64,000 nucleotides of DNA, taken from CAZBEL01 sp964628055 (GTDB taxonomy: Bacteria; Fidelibacterota; Marinisomatia; Marinisomatales; TCS56). The first letter of the stretch is position 1, and every line of letters begins with the position of its first letter. The notes under the pieces were generated by a model, which ran no database searches, was not told the DNA's origin, and was given only the letters and a program-made list of their open reading frames with translations. The DNA lies in contig CAZVNL010000010.1 of assembly GCA_964628055.1 (NCBI GenBank), forward strand, positions 4,388 to 68,387, read 5' to 3'. Shown piece by piece: positions 24,700-33,621 of this stretch. The position numbers and the translations under genes were made by a program.

Positions 24700-25090
24700 A
24701 CCAGCTTTATTGTTTTCCCTTTGCGCAATTTTCTCCGGTTGCAATACGCACAACGATTGCTACACGGTTCGAAAACCAGCCCCCTACACAATCCAATTCC
24801 TCGTCAACGGAAGCGCAACAACCGCAGATATTCTACTCGTCGTTGAAGAGACGACGCCAGACACCACGCGTCTCGAAGACGCCACGTTACCCTGGTCAAA
24901 AGAACTGACGAAGACCGGAGATACCTGGGTTTACCTGGCAGCACAAAACCAGGATTCGGTGGGAACCGTTTCCACGATCTTATCTGTCAACGACCAAGAA
25001 TTCAACCGGGACGGGCCCTCCTTCATTAGCTCCGTGAGCTATTCATTCCTGGCAGAAGATTATATGGTAGACGTATTGGAATGTCCTTGA
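24692..25090 (+). CDS. Small lipoprotein of unknown function
   Basis: A 132-aa protein with a lipoprotein signal peptide: ALLFSLCAIFSGC with the lipobox Cys at about residue 17. The mature part (~115 aa) is beta-rich (TIQFLVNGSATTADILLVVEE, VYLAAQNQDSVGTVSTILSVN) and looks like a single beta-sandwich domain with two further cysteines (NDCYTV and the C-terminal ECP). I do not recognise a family. It overlaps the TlpA-like gene by 8 bp and is presumably co-translated with it. Confidence 0.68.
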   Translation: MNKPALLFSLCAIFSGCNTHNDCYTVRKPAPYTIQFLVNGSATTADILLVVEETTPDTTRLEDATLPWSKELTKTGDTWVYLAAQNQDSVGTVSTILSVNDQEFNRDGPSFISSVSYSFLAEDYMVDVLECP

Positions 25091-25224
25091 GACCACTACG
25101 CCACCAAGGTAATCTAAATCCTGGTTCTACCAATCCCGCGTTTTTTCGGTAAGTTTAGGTAGGGTACCAGAAACCTACCCTGAAAGCCAAGGGGAAACAT
25201 TAAGGAGATGGTCACTTCCGTTCT

Positions 25225-25848
25225 TTATTTCGGTTTATAGGCCACCCCTCGTATGGTGGGACGAAATACCGGCGACGTTTTCCGCATACTTTCTTCAATC
25301 ATATTAGCGGTTAAAAACCCAGCCCTGGAAATGGCCTTTGCCGTCCGCCGGGTGAGGTGACAATTGCCCGCCACGCGTTTCCAGAGGGGTTCCAGGCGCT
25401 GTTGCCAACGGTAGCGCCGGGGTCGGTTTTCCGCAGCCACATGCTCCAAAAACACATAGCTGCCACCCGGTACTAAAACCCGGTAGACCTCCCCAAGAGC
25501 CTTATCGGGATTCCGTACCGAACATAGCACCAGGGTGCCGACGACGAAATCAAAGGCTGCGTCCGGAAAGCTCAAGGCCTCAAGGGGATCATTAACGATT
25601 TTGACGCTTCCAGGCCCGGTATCGGTTATCTTGCTACGCAATTTCCTACGCATGTAGTAATCCGGTTCCGCCAGGACGAGGCGTTTCACCGAGTGACCGT
25701 AATAGCCCAGGTTCGCCCCCGTACCAGCCCCCACTTCAAGTACTTCCCCGTAGATATTCTCCAACAAGTCCTCCCGCCAGGCTTGCAGGCAGGACTCTTC
25801 GCTCTGGCGCGTAAGCCAATCGTAGATAACGGCTTCAAACCAGGACAT
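25225..25848 (-). CDS. Class I SAM-dependent methyltransferase
   Basis: A 207-aa Rossmann-fold methyltransferase. Motif I is VLEVGAGTGANLGYY, motif II VLAEPDYYM with the acidic ribose contact, then FDFVVGTLVLCSV, and EVYRVLVPGGSYVFLEHV. The family resembles UbiE/METTL7-like small-molecule methyltransferases (Methyltransf_11). The C-terminal CHLTRRTAKAISRAGF is also typical of that group. The substrate is not evident. It follows the M28 peptidase gene on the same strand with a 32-bp gap. Confidence 0.85.
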   Translation of the reverse strand: MSWFEAVIYDWLTRQSEESCLQAWREDLLENIYGEVLEVGAGTGANLGYYGHSVKRLVLAEPDYYMRRKLRSKITDTGPGSVKIVNDPLEALSFPDAAFDFVVGTLVLCSVRNPDKALGEVYRVLVPGGSYVFLEHVAAENRPRRYRWQQRLEPLWKRVAGNCHLTRRTAKAISRAGFLTANMIEESMRKTSPVFRPTIRGVAYKPK

Positions 25849-25880
25849 ACAATGATTCCTTCGCTATCACGGTCACCGCT

Positions 25881-27167
25881 CTACTCCGGTAATCCTTCTT
25901 CGCTAGCAGTTTGGAGAATCAGTTTCCTTACGATGTTGCCGGTTTTTTCCAGGTTGCCGATGAACCTTCTGGCGGGAAGATCCTCCTGGCTATGGCGTAG
26001 TTTATTCTTCCCCTTGGAGATGATGGTAAGATAGACTACCGGAATATCCAGGTAGGCAAAGGAACGGTGATCAGCCCCGGAACAACAGGAAGCCTTTGAA
26101 TAGCGATAGTGCAATTCCTTCATGGTGGCTTTGATGTTGCTTTGTAGCCACTTGGGATAGATGGCTGGAGAGGAAGAGTTTCGATAGACTTCCAAAAAGG
26201 ACGTGAGTAGGTTTGTTTGGAAGCTATCGGTTGAAATTAATTCCAGACTGGAACTGGTATCCGATTCGGTAAACTTCAGGGGATGTTTCATTTCGATATA
26301 CACCTTCTTTCCCCGGCCCACGCCGTCGATGTTAATATTTAACAAACAATTTTTCAACTCCGTTGCATGTTGGAGGATATAGGCCTTGGAACCGATCAAA
26401 CCTACCTCTTCGGCCCCTAAAGCCACGAAGGTTAAATCGTAAGGTAACGAATTGGCGAGGGGTTGAAAATAGCGGGCCAATTCCACTAACACGGCCGTTC
26501 CGGAGGCATTGTCATCGGCCCCGGGACCCTGTTGACTATCCCAGTGCGCTGTGAGAATGAGCTCCCCCCCTTTCCCGGTGGCGTAGGAATAGGTCGCCAC
26601 CAGATTATAACTTTTTCGGGGTCGGCCCTTCTTTCCCACAGAGATTTGAAGCGCTACCAGTTTCCCATGATACTCCATCACCTCGTGGAAGACCGCTTTG
26701 CTAAAAACCAACACTGCTTTAGGAGCCTGTCCCTTCAATAAAATTACCTGGTTGGATACTACCGATAGTACGATTTTATCCTGAATATCCGTCACGGAGT
26801 CCAACCTGGCCGCGGCTACGTAGCCTTCCCCAGACAGAACGATTGTATCACGAAAACTGTGGTTGATGTAGGCGGTCTGTACAGGAAGATATTTTCCGTT
26901 TATGAGGATTTGCCGGTCTTTTAGGCGCACCCAACTAAAATAAAACGTGTCAATCTCCACGTTCATGGAAAGACTAGAAAATTGCTCGTTTAGGTAGTCA
27001 ATGGTGTTTTTTTCAGCCACCGATCCCGGAGTTCTGGCCCCAAAACCAGATAATATTTTTACATGCCCATACGCTCTTTTACTAAAGTCGGTTGGTAATT
27101 CCGAGAAATTTTGAGCATAGCTCTGACAAGTGATAATTATAATAACAATCAGTATCGTTTTTTTCAT
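25881..27167 (-). CDS. Secreted M28-family metallopeptidase
   Basis: A 428-aa protein with a signal peptide (KKTILIVIIIITCQSYAQ) and a C-terminal M28 zinc-peptidase domain. Metal ligands visible are LTAHWDSQQGPGADDNASG (His and bridging Asp), FVALGAEEVGLIGS (catalytic and metal Glu), and SCCSGADHRSFAYLDIPVVYL near residue 380 (last His). A protease-associated-like insert lies between ~110 and 180. It likely trims exported peptides as an aminopeptidase. It overlaps the DMT transporter gene upstream by 4 bp. Confidence 0.85.
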   Translation of the reverse strand: MKKTILIVIIIITCQSYAQNFSELPTDFSKRAYGHVKILSGFGARTPGSVAEKNTIDYLNEQFSSLSMNVEIDTFYFSWVRLKDRQILINGKYLPVQTAYINHSFRDTIVLSGEGYVAAARLDSVTDIQDKIVLSVVSNQVILLKGQAPKAVLVFSKAVFHEVMEYHGKLVALQISVGKKGRPRKSYNLVATYSYATGKGGELILTAHWDSQQGPGADDNASGTAVLVELARYFQPLANSLPYDLTFVALGAEEVGLIGSKAYILQHATELKNCLLNINIDGVGRGKKVYIEMKHPLKFTESDTSSSLELISTDSFQTNLLTSFLEVYRNSSSPAIYPKWLQSNIKATMKELHYRYSKASCCSGADHRSFAYLDIPVVYLTIISKGKNKLRHSQEDLPARRFIGNLEKTGNIVRKLILQTASEEGLPE

Positions 27168-28099
27168 GTCCGATTGGCCGGTTGTTTTACCGCTGGTTGT
27201 TTCTTAGCAGCGTTACTTTTTATTTGCACCAAAACAGCACCAATTGCCGCGATTACCATTGCCACACCTTCCTGCATTGTGATCTTTTCATCAATGAAAA
27301 ACCAGGCAAGAATTGCTATTTGAATCAACATTGTACCGTTGATAATACTCGATTCCATTGCCGCCAGTGTACGGAGTGTATGGTTCCACAAGGTGAACGC
27401 AAATGCTGTATTTATCACCGCTAACCATAGCAATAATAGCCAATTCTTTGGGTTTATAGATGGAGCTCCTTTAAGAGCAAAACCGATAATCAAAAGTAAT
27501 AGAGCACCGACTCCCATGCTGACAAACGTCACAACTAAGGGACTGATGTCTTTACTGCGGTTTATGTTCCGTCCAAGAATTGAGGATCCTGAATTGGCCA
27601 ATACACCTACAGCCATCACAGCTAGACCAATACCCTGGTTTCCGTAAAAAGAAATGGGATAGAAATAGAATAGAATTCCTATAATGAAAAGGATAGCACC
27701 TGACCATTGCAAAATAGTAGGTTTTTCATCAATTAATTTGATCCCCATTATGGCAACGATTAAAGGGGTGAAATTGAGCATGAGACTTACAGTTACTGCC
27801 AGGAGTAAAGAAAGCCCTAAGAATTGTGCTCCTTGCGTAAAAGTATAAAAAACAAATCCCAATAGAATGAGTTTCTTCCATTGACTCGTCGTGAGGTTTC
27901 TGAGTTCTTCAGTATATTTCTTTTTCAATATGAACGGGATAAAACAGAGGAATGCAAGAATGTAGCGTAATCCTGCAAAGGTAATCGGAGGAATATCAGC
28001 GAGCCCCCATTTAATAATGATGAAGGAGGTAGACCAAAGAAAGGTAACTAAAAGCGCCTGAAGAACAGCGAATAAATGACGAAAAAGTCTATGATCCAA
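27164..28099 (-). CDS. EamA-domain DMT-superfamily transporter
   Basis: A 311-aa membrane protein with ten predicted helices in two EamA repeats (first WSTSFIIIKWGLADIPPITF, second GVLANSGSSILGRNIN onward), the standard DMT/RhaT-like exporter layout. It ends with a short basic tail (KSNAAKKQPAVKQP). The likely role is metabolite or amino-acid export. The start is a TTG at 28099 with an AAAGGA site; the nearest ATG is out of frame. The gene is visibly more AT-rich than its neighbours, which hints at transfer. Confidence 0.85.
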   Translation of the reverse strand: MDHRLFRHLFAVLQALLVTFLWSTSFIIIKWGLADIPPITFAGLRYILAFLCFIPFILKKKYTEELRNLTTSQWKKLILLGFVFYTFTQGAQFLGLSLLLAVTVSLMLNFTPLIVAIMGIKLIDEKPTILQWSGAILFIIGILFYFYPISFYGNQGIGLAVMAVGVLANSGSSILGRNINRSKDISPLVVTFVSMGVGALLLLIIGFALKGAPSINPKNWLLLLWLAVINTAFAFTLWNHTLRTLAAMESSIINGTMLIQIAILAWFFIDEKITMQEGVAMVIAAIGAVLVQIKSNAAKKQPAVKQPANRT

Positions 28100-28245
28100 C
28101 CATTGGTCCTTTATCTAAATCCAATTAGTTAAGTTGGAAAACTTAAACTATATGAACGGTTTTTTTGAACAATAATAGTCAAATTTAACACCTGAATTCA
28201 ACTCCTAAGCGCAACTCAAAGATTGGTTGTAGAAACAGTGAATCC

Positions 28246-30150
28246 CTAAAACCCCATAAGTATTTTGGGTTGTATAGATATCTCCTCTCCACGGTTAGTC
28301 CCTAAAATGATATCCACCGTGAGCAAAATATCCGCCACCGTAATCTGGCCGTCATAGTCCACGTCGGCCGTACAGAGGTCCGCGTCGTTGGGAACAACGT
28401 ATCCCAGGACGAAGCGAATCATGCGGATTATGTCCGACACGTCCACGCTCCCATCGTGGCTGGCATCGCCGGGTATACACTCCCCGCCAGCTACCTGGAC
28501 AGAGATACTCACCGGCACGCTGGTAGAATCATTATCAATGAGACGAGTAACCAAGGTGTAAGTATACACCTGTCCTCCTTGCAGGCTCAGGTCGGTATAG
28601 GTCTCCACCCCGGCGGAAATTGAATTGAGCAACAGGCCGTCACGCCTGATATCGATGATGAAGGGTGAAATGGTATCGCCCCCGAAAAGCTGGGTGGGGT
28701 CATTCCAGGTGAGGGTAATACGGTACTGGATACTCGTGTCGGCTTGGAGGTTAGTCACCGGGTTGGGATCCAGGGAATCAGAAGCTAAGGTAGTGTTAAC
28801 GATCAAGGCCGATTGGTAGAGGTTTAACCGTCCCCCGCTGACGGTAATGCCCTGGAGGGAAGCCAAGGAGTCAGTGCCGTCTAAAATGGCCTGTTTAATG
28901 AGGAGGGCGCCAGCTCCCGGTTGGCTGCGGTAATACTGGGCAAACCCGTAGCTCATGGCGGCGTGCATAAACCCCACGGCGCCAGCGACGTGCGGGGACG
29001 CCATGGAAGTGCCCGTTAAAATGGAGGTCCCTCCCCCGGTATAAGTGGAGAGGATAGCCGTGCCTGGCGCACCTAAATCGATGGAGGTAGCCCCGTAGGC
29101 CGCTCCGCTGTTCTTCGTATCGTACTTGGTGGTATTGGTAACGGCAATGAGCCAATCACTAGTGCACCCCGTGGGGACGTCACCGGTCACATCTACATTG
29201 GAATTGTTATTCATTGTAGCTGCTGCACTTAGAATCCCCGCCTGACCCAGGGCATTGTACATATCATTCCAGAGCACGTAACTGCCCGCGTTGCAATCGG
29301 CATAATCGATTCCGAAACTACTGTTCGTAGCCACCACAAAGGCCCCGAATTGCCCGCCGGTGGAATCGTAGAGCAGGCGCTGATCCAGGGCATACCCGTA
29401 GGCTTCCAGGGCTACCGAAGTTTGACTGGTGGAGCCGGCAATGGCCATGAGTTTCACGTTCCAATTCACCCCCGTAACCTGACTAGCATTGTTGCCCTTG
29501 GCGCCTACAATACCGGCTACGTGCGTCCCGTGTCCGCTGCTGGGAATATTCCCGTTGGAGCTGTAAGCATTCCAGCCGTGAATGTCGTCGACGTAGCCAT
29601 TGTTGTCATCATCCACGCCGTTGCCCGGAATCTCGTTATAATTGGTCCACAAGTTGGGGATCAGGTCCGGGTGCGTGAGCATCATTCCCCCGTCAACGAT
29701 GGCCACCACGATGGTATCCCCCAAGGGATTAATCCCCCCTTGGGTGAGGTCCCAGGCCTCGGGACCATCAATGTCCGCATCCACCGTGCCACCGCTCTGC
29801 CCCGTATTGTGCATATTCCATTGTTGCGTGAAGTCGGGATCGTTGGGAATGGTCTGCCGTAGGGTGAGATAGTGATCCAACTGGGCCTTTTCCACAAAGG
29901 GATTGTTGCGAATTAACGGTAGGGCCGCTTCAGCCGATAAGCGGTCATCTATGATCCGGACTAAATAAATCTTTAAACGGCGCACCAAGAGCTTTTCGAT
30001 TTCAAACTGTTTCGCATCCAGGGTGGCAGCTAACTCCGCCCGGCTCACTCCGGGAGGTAATTTCACCAATAGATGATCGGGGACGTACGTTTGTCCCACT
30101 AGGACACCCCCTAAAACCAGTCCCCAGGTCAGGTATCTAATTCCCAGCAT
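28246..30150 (-). CDS. Secreted S8 subtilisin-like protease with C-terminal dockerin-type repeats
   Basis: A 634-aa protein: signal peptide, a propeptide/I9-like region (~20-95), then an S8 catalytic domain with all three triad motifs, VAIVDGGMMLTHPDL (Asp), SSGHGTHVAGIVG (His) and GTSMASPHVAGAVG (Ser). A fibronectin-III-like domain (~455-555) follows. The C-terminus carries two calcium-binding dockerin-type repeats, GDASHDGSVDVSDIIRM and ADVDYDGQITVADILL. Such dockerin-like tails are common on secreted proteins in FCB bacteria and do not by themselves mean a cellulosome. Likely an extracellular protein-degrading enzyme, active by motif content. Confidence 0.9.
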   Translation of the reverse strand: MLGIRYLTWGLVLGGVLVGQTYVPDHLLVKLPPGVSRAELAATLDAKQFEIEKLLVRRLKIYLVRIIDDRLSAEAALPLIRNNPFVEKAQLDHYLTLRQTIPNDPDFTQQWNMHNTGQSGGTVDADIDGPEAWDLTQGGINPLGDTIVVAIVDGGMMLTHPDLIPNLWTNYNEIPGNGVDDDNNGYVDDIHGWNAYSSNGNIPSSGHGTHVAGIVGAKGNNASQVTGVNWNVKLMAIAGSTSQTSVALEAYGYALDQRLLYDSTGGQFGAFVVATNSSFGIDYADCNAGSYVLWNDMYNALGQAGILSAAATMNNNSNVDVTGDVPTGCTSDWLIAVTNTTKYDTKNSGAAYGATSIDLGAPGTAILSTYTGGGTSILTGTSMASPHVAGAVGFMHAAMSYGFAQYYRSQPGAGALLIKQAILDGTDSLASLQGITVSGGRLNLYQSALIVNTTLASDSLDPNPVTNLQADTSIQYRITLTWNDPTQLFGGDTISPFIIDIRRDGLLLNSISAGVETYTDLSLQGGQVYTYTLVTRLIDNDSTSVPVSISVQVAGGECIPGDASHDGSVDVSDIIRMIRFVLGYVVPNDADLCTADVDYDGQITVADILLTVDIILGTNRGEEISIQPKILMGF

Positions 30151-30296
30151 GGAAAAAATTCCTTTTCTGTTAACGATCTAAATGAAAATCCGTAAGGAAA
30201 TTACTGGACTTTGGCAGGAATGTCATGGTTTTCTTCAAAACCCCGGGGAATAGAAAAAGACGCCCTTTCCCATTGTGCTATGGAGGCGGTAGGACG

Positions 30297-32132
30297 CTAA
30301 TTCTCCCGCTGCTTCACGAATTGTTTCGCTACCTCCTGGACTTGCCGGACGATCTTTCGGGGAATGCCCGTACTGGAAAGCAATGTTTCGGGTGTTTCCT
30401 CGGAGATGGCTTTCAGACTGGGATAGTTGGTGAGCAATTTTTTAATCCGCTGGGGGCCCATACCGGGTATGGATTGAAAGATGGAAGCGGTCACGTCCCT
30501 GGTACGCTTTCGCCGTTGGAAGGTGATGGCGAAACGGTGGGCTTCATCGCGAATTTTGCGCAACAGGATCAACCCCGGGGATTGCCGGGGAATCATCTGG
30601 GGCGCCGACTGACCGGGTAAAAACACCTCTTCCAAGCGCTTGGCCAATCCCACCACCGGTAAATATGTCAGCTCCAACGCCTTTAGCGCCGACAGGGCCA
30701 TATTCAATTGACCCTTACCGCCGTCGATGAGAATCAGGTCCGGAAGCGGTTGGTTTTCTTCCTTCAGTCGTCGATAACGCCGGTATACCACCTCGCGCAC
30801 GGCAGCATAGTCATCAATCCCCACCGCCTGTTTGATATTGTATTTGCGATACTCCGATTTCCGCGGTTTACCGTCGACAAAGCACACTAGGGAGGCAACC
30901 GTATTCGTGCCTCCTAAATGGGAGACATCGAAGGCTTCGATCCGTCGCGGGGGTACTTTCAATTGCAAGTCTTCCTGCAGTTGCCGAACCAGGTGAGGAA
31001 TGTACTCTTTCCGTTTCTTCCGCTCCAGGATCCATTCGCCCAAAAGCAATTTTGCATTCTGATAAGCCAGGCGTACTTCCCGCGCCTTTTCCCCCACCCG
31101 GGGACGGTGAAGGTTGACTTTTTTCCCCCGTTTTTCCCGTAACCAGACCTTTAACTCGGCGTAGCTGGCAGGATCGTGCTGAACGGTAATTTCCTCGGGG
31201 ATGAAGTCCCCTTCTAAATAAAACCGGGTGATGATGGAATCAAAAATCGCGGCCATGTCCTCGGTGACGTTCCGCAAGGCAAGTTTCTCCCGACTGAAGA
31301 TTCTTCCGTTGCGGATCCTGATGACAACAACAATGCCCAGGCCCTCCTCCTGGGCCAGGGCAAAGACGTCCCGATCCCCGAAATCAGCCACTGCCTTCCG
31401 CTGACGTTCCTTGAACTGCTTCACCGCCAACCACTGGTCGCGCAAGTAGGCCGCATCCTCAAAACGAAACTCTTCCGCCGCCCGTTTCATTTCGCGCTGC
31501 AGGTAAGCTTCCGTTTCCCGCGTATCCCCGTGGAGAAATTGAATCACCCTCTTTACCATGGCTCCGTATTCCTCAGCGCTCACCAACCCCTCACAAGGCC
31601 CACCACATTTTTTAATGTGATAGTCCAGGCATAAGGCCACCTTTTTGGCCGCGATCACCTGGTCGTCTAAATAATAGCTGCAAGTCCGGATTTGAAACAC
31701 CTGATGCAAAACCTTCAGGGTATAACGTAAACGGTTCACATCGGTAAAAGGACCGAAATACTTAGACCCGTCATGTACCACCTGGCGGGTTAACAATACC
31801 TGGGGAAAGGGCTCCTTGGTAATCCGGATGAAGGGATACGACTTATCATCTTTGAGGTCTACATTGTACTTTGGCCGGTGTTTTTTAATGAGGTTGGCCT
31901 CGGTCAAGAGGGCTTCCACCTCGCTGGCCACTACCACCCACTCTACCTGGGCAATCCGTTTAATAAGGGAAAGATTCTTCGGACTCTGATATTTATTTTT
32001 CTGGAAATAGGATCGCACCCGGTTCCGTAGGTTTTTGGCTTTCCCAATGTAGAGGATAGTCCCCTGCCTGTCGCGGAAGAAATATACTCCCGGTTGGGTG
32101 GGCACGTTCTTAACGCGGTCGGCTAACTCCAT
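30297..32132 (-). CDS. uvrC: UvrABC system protein C (excinuclease subunit)
   Basis: A 611-aa protein of normal UvrC length. The N-terminal GIY-YIG nuclease (PGVYFFRDRQGTILYIGKAK) makes the 3' cut. A UVR motif near residue 205 (EMKRAAEEFRFEDAAYLRDQ) binds UvrB, the RNase H-like C-terminal nuclease domain (RIEAFDVSHLGG, LILIDGGKGQLN, RDEAHRFA) makes the 5' cut, and tandem helix-hairpin-helix motifs (SIPGMGPQRIKKLL) bind DNA. It completes nucleotide-excision repair with UvrA and UvrB, which are not in the window. Confidence 0.96.
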   Translation of the reverse strand: MELADRVKNVPTQPGVYFFRDRQGTILYIGKAKNLRNRVRSYFQKNKYQSPKNLSLIKRIAQVEWVVVASEVEALLTEANLIKKHRPKYNVDLKDDKSYPFIRITKEPFPQVLLTRQVVHDGSKYFGPFTDVNRLRYTLKVLHQVFQIRTCSYYLDDQVIAAKKVALCLDYHIKKCGGPCEGLVSAEEYGAMVKRVIQFLHGDTRETEAYLQREMKRAAEEFRFEDAAYLRDQWLAVKQFKERQRKAVADFGDRDVFALAQEEGLGIVVVIRIRNGRIFSREKLALRNVTEDMAAIFDSIITRFYLEGDFIPEEITVQHDPASYAELKVWLREKRGKKVNLHRPRVGEKAREVRLAYQNAKLLLGEWILERKKRKEYIPHLVRQLQEDLQLKVPPRRIEAFDVSHLGGTNTVASLVCFVDGKPRKSEYRKYNIKQAVGIDDYAAVREVVYRRYRRLKEENQPLPDLILIDGGKGQLNMALSALKALELTYLPVVGLAKRLEEVFLPGQSAPQMIPRQSPGLILLRKIRDEAHRFAITFQRRKRTRDVTASIFQSIPGMGPQRIKKLLTNYPSLKAISEETPETLLSSTGIPRKIVRQVQEVAKQFVKQREN

Positions 32133-32262
32133 GCAGCAACTCGGTGCGGGATAAATACGGGGGACTGACTAAAACTAATCCAGCTGTCAAAACAAGGATT
32201 TTGGGAATCCCAATTACCCCGGCAAATGGTGGGAAGGAACGGTTCGCTTTCGCCTCCCCCTG

Positions 32263-32667
32263 TTAGAGTTCCTTTGTTAAAATCGCTAACAACCTTTTCG
32301 GTGGTCGCCCGGGAACGCCGTCCCGATTCGTAAAGGCGTGCATGGTATAACCGGTTACCAGCGGTTGTTGAGTACCCTGGCGATAGACCTGGTAATCGAT
32401 GCAGAGACGCGACTTGGGAAGGGAGTTGATGGACGTATGCACAACTAACTCGTCTTCGAAATGGGCGCTTCCTTTATAGTCACAATGGCAGGTAACCACC
32501 GGCAGGTGAAAGCCGGACTCTTCGATGGCGCTAACGGACATTCCCAGTCGATTGAGGAGCTCCGTCCGGGCCGCTTCGAAATATTCCAGGTAACGGGTAT
32601 AATAGACAATGCCCATTTGGTCCACATCTCGATAGTACACCTTAGTTCGGTATTCGTACTGAATCAC
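32263..32667 (-). CDS. YbgC/4HBT-family acyl-CoA thioesterase
   Basis: A 134-aa hot-dog-fold protein. The active-site motif YRDVDQMGIVYYTRYLEYFEAARTELL holds the catalytic Asp of the 4-hydroxybenzoyl-CoA thioesterase family, followed by the usual VVTCHCDYKGSAHFEDEL. It hydrolyses acyl-CoA in the cytoplasm; the chain-length preference is unknown. The start is GTG, overlapping the accA stop by 4 bp (GTGA), which couples it to fatty-acid synthesis. Confidence 0.85.
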   Translation of the reverse strand: MIQYEYRTKVYYRDVDQMGIVYYTRYLEYFEAARTELLNRLGMSVSAIEESGFHLPVVTCHCDYKGSAHFEDELVVHTSINSLPKSRLCIDYQVYRQGTQQPLVTGYTMHAFTNRDGVPGRPPKRLLAILTKEL

Positions 32668-33620
32668 GGTTGTTCTTCGTAGACTCCCATGCGGTCGTAT
32701 CGTTTGATCCGGCGCTGCAGGAAAGTATCCGGTGGTATTTTCTTCAGGGGCTTCAGTTCTTCTAAAATCACTTTTTTCAGGGTGGCCTTCATTGCCTCCG
32801 GTTGGTAATGGGCGCCGCCTAACGGTTCGGGAATAATCCGGTCACAGATTCCCATGCGCAAGAGGTCGTCCGGTGTCACCTGCATGGCGTCGGCCGCTTC
32901 CGGGGCCTTGGTGGCATCCCGCCAGAGAATGGAAGCGCACCCTTCAGGACTGATCACCGAGTACCAGGTGTTCTCCAACATGAGCAGGCGATCACAAATA
33001 CCGATTCCCAGGGCGCCACCACTGGCCCCTTCCCCGATGACAATCGCCAGGACCGGAATCTTAACGCGGGCCATTTCCCTGAGATTCCGGGCTATGGCCT
33101 CACCCTGACCGCGCTCCTCGGCCCCGATCCCAGGATAGGCGCCCGGCGTATCAATGAGACACACCACCGGCCGTTGAAACTTCTCCGCCAACTTCATGAG
33201 ACGCAAAGCCTTACGATATCCTTCCGGCCGCATCATGCCAAAATTACGGTACAGGTTTTCCTTGGTGTTACGCCCCTTTTGTTGACCGATAAAAAGGATG
33301 ACTTCCTCCTCCACGGTACCCAAACCGCCCACCAGAGCAGTATCATCAGCATAATAACGATCACCGTGCAGTTCGACGAAATTAGGGGCCAGGTAACGGA
33401 TATAGTCCAGGCTATAGGGTCGCTGGGGATGACGCGCTAACTGTACATGTTGCCAGCGCGTGAGATTGGAATACACTTTCTTTAGCTCCGCCTTCCGCTT
33501 GGCAATCAGGCGGTCTAATTCCCGTTGCGTTTCTTCCGCGGGGGGTTGCGCCTCCAGGGCCTCGATCTTATCCTGGATGACCCGAATGGGTTTTTCGAAG
33601 TCTAAAATAAAGTCCGCCAT
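32664..33620 (-). CDS. accA: Acetyl-CoA carboxylase carboxyltransferase subunit alpha
   Basis: A 318-aa AccA of normal length. It starts with the N-terminal helical region (LDFEKPIRVIQDKIEALE), continues with the crotonase-like core (LHGDRYYADDTALVGGLG, GRNTKENLYRNFGMMRPEGYRKALRLM), and holds the oxyanion and glycine-rich stretches CLIDTPGAYPGIGAEERGQ and GEGASGGALGIG. With AccD it transfers carboxyl from carboxybiotin to acetyl-CoA, giving malonyl-CoA. AccD is not in the window. It sits 1 bp after the glycosyltransferase gene stop. Confidence 0.95.
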   Translation of the reverse strand: MADFILDFEKPIRVIQDKIEALEAQPPAEETQRELDRLIAKRKAELKKVYSNLTRWQHVQLARHPQRPYSLDYIRYLAPNFVELHGDRYYADDTALVGGLGTVEEEVILFIGQQKGRNTKENLYRNFGMMRPEGYRKALRLMKLAEKFQRPVVCLIDTPGAYPGIGAEERGQGEAIARNLREMARVKIPVLAIVIGEGASGGALGIGICDRLLMLENTWYSVISPEGCASILWRDATKAPEAADAMQVTPDDLLRMGICDRIIPEPLGGAHYQPEAMKATLKKVILEELKPLKKIPPDTFLQRRIKRYDRMGVYEEQP

Positions 33621-33621
33621 T

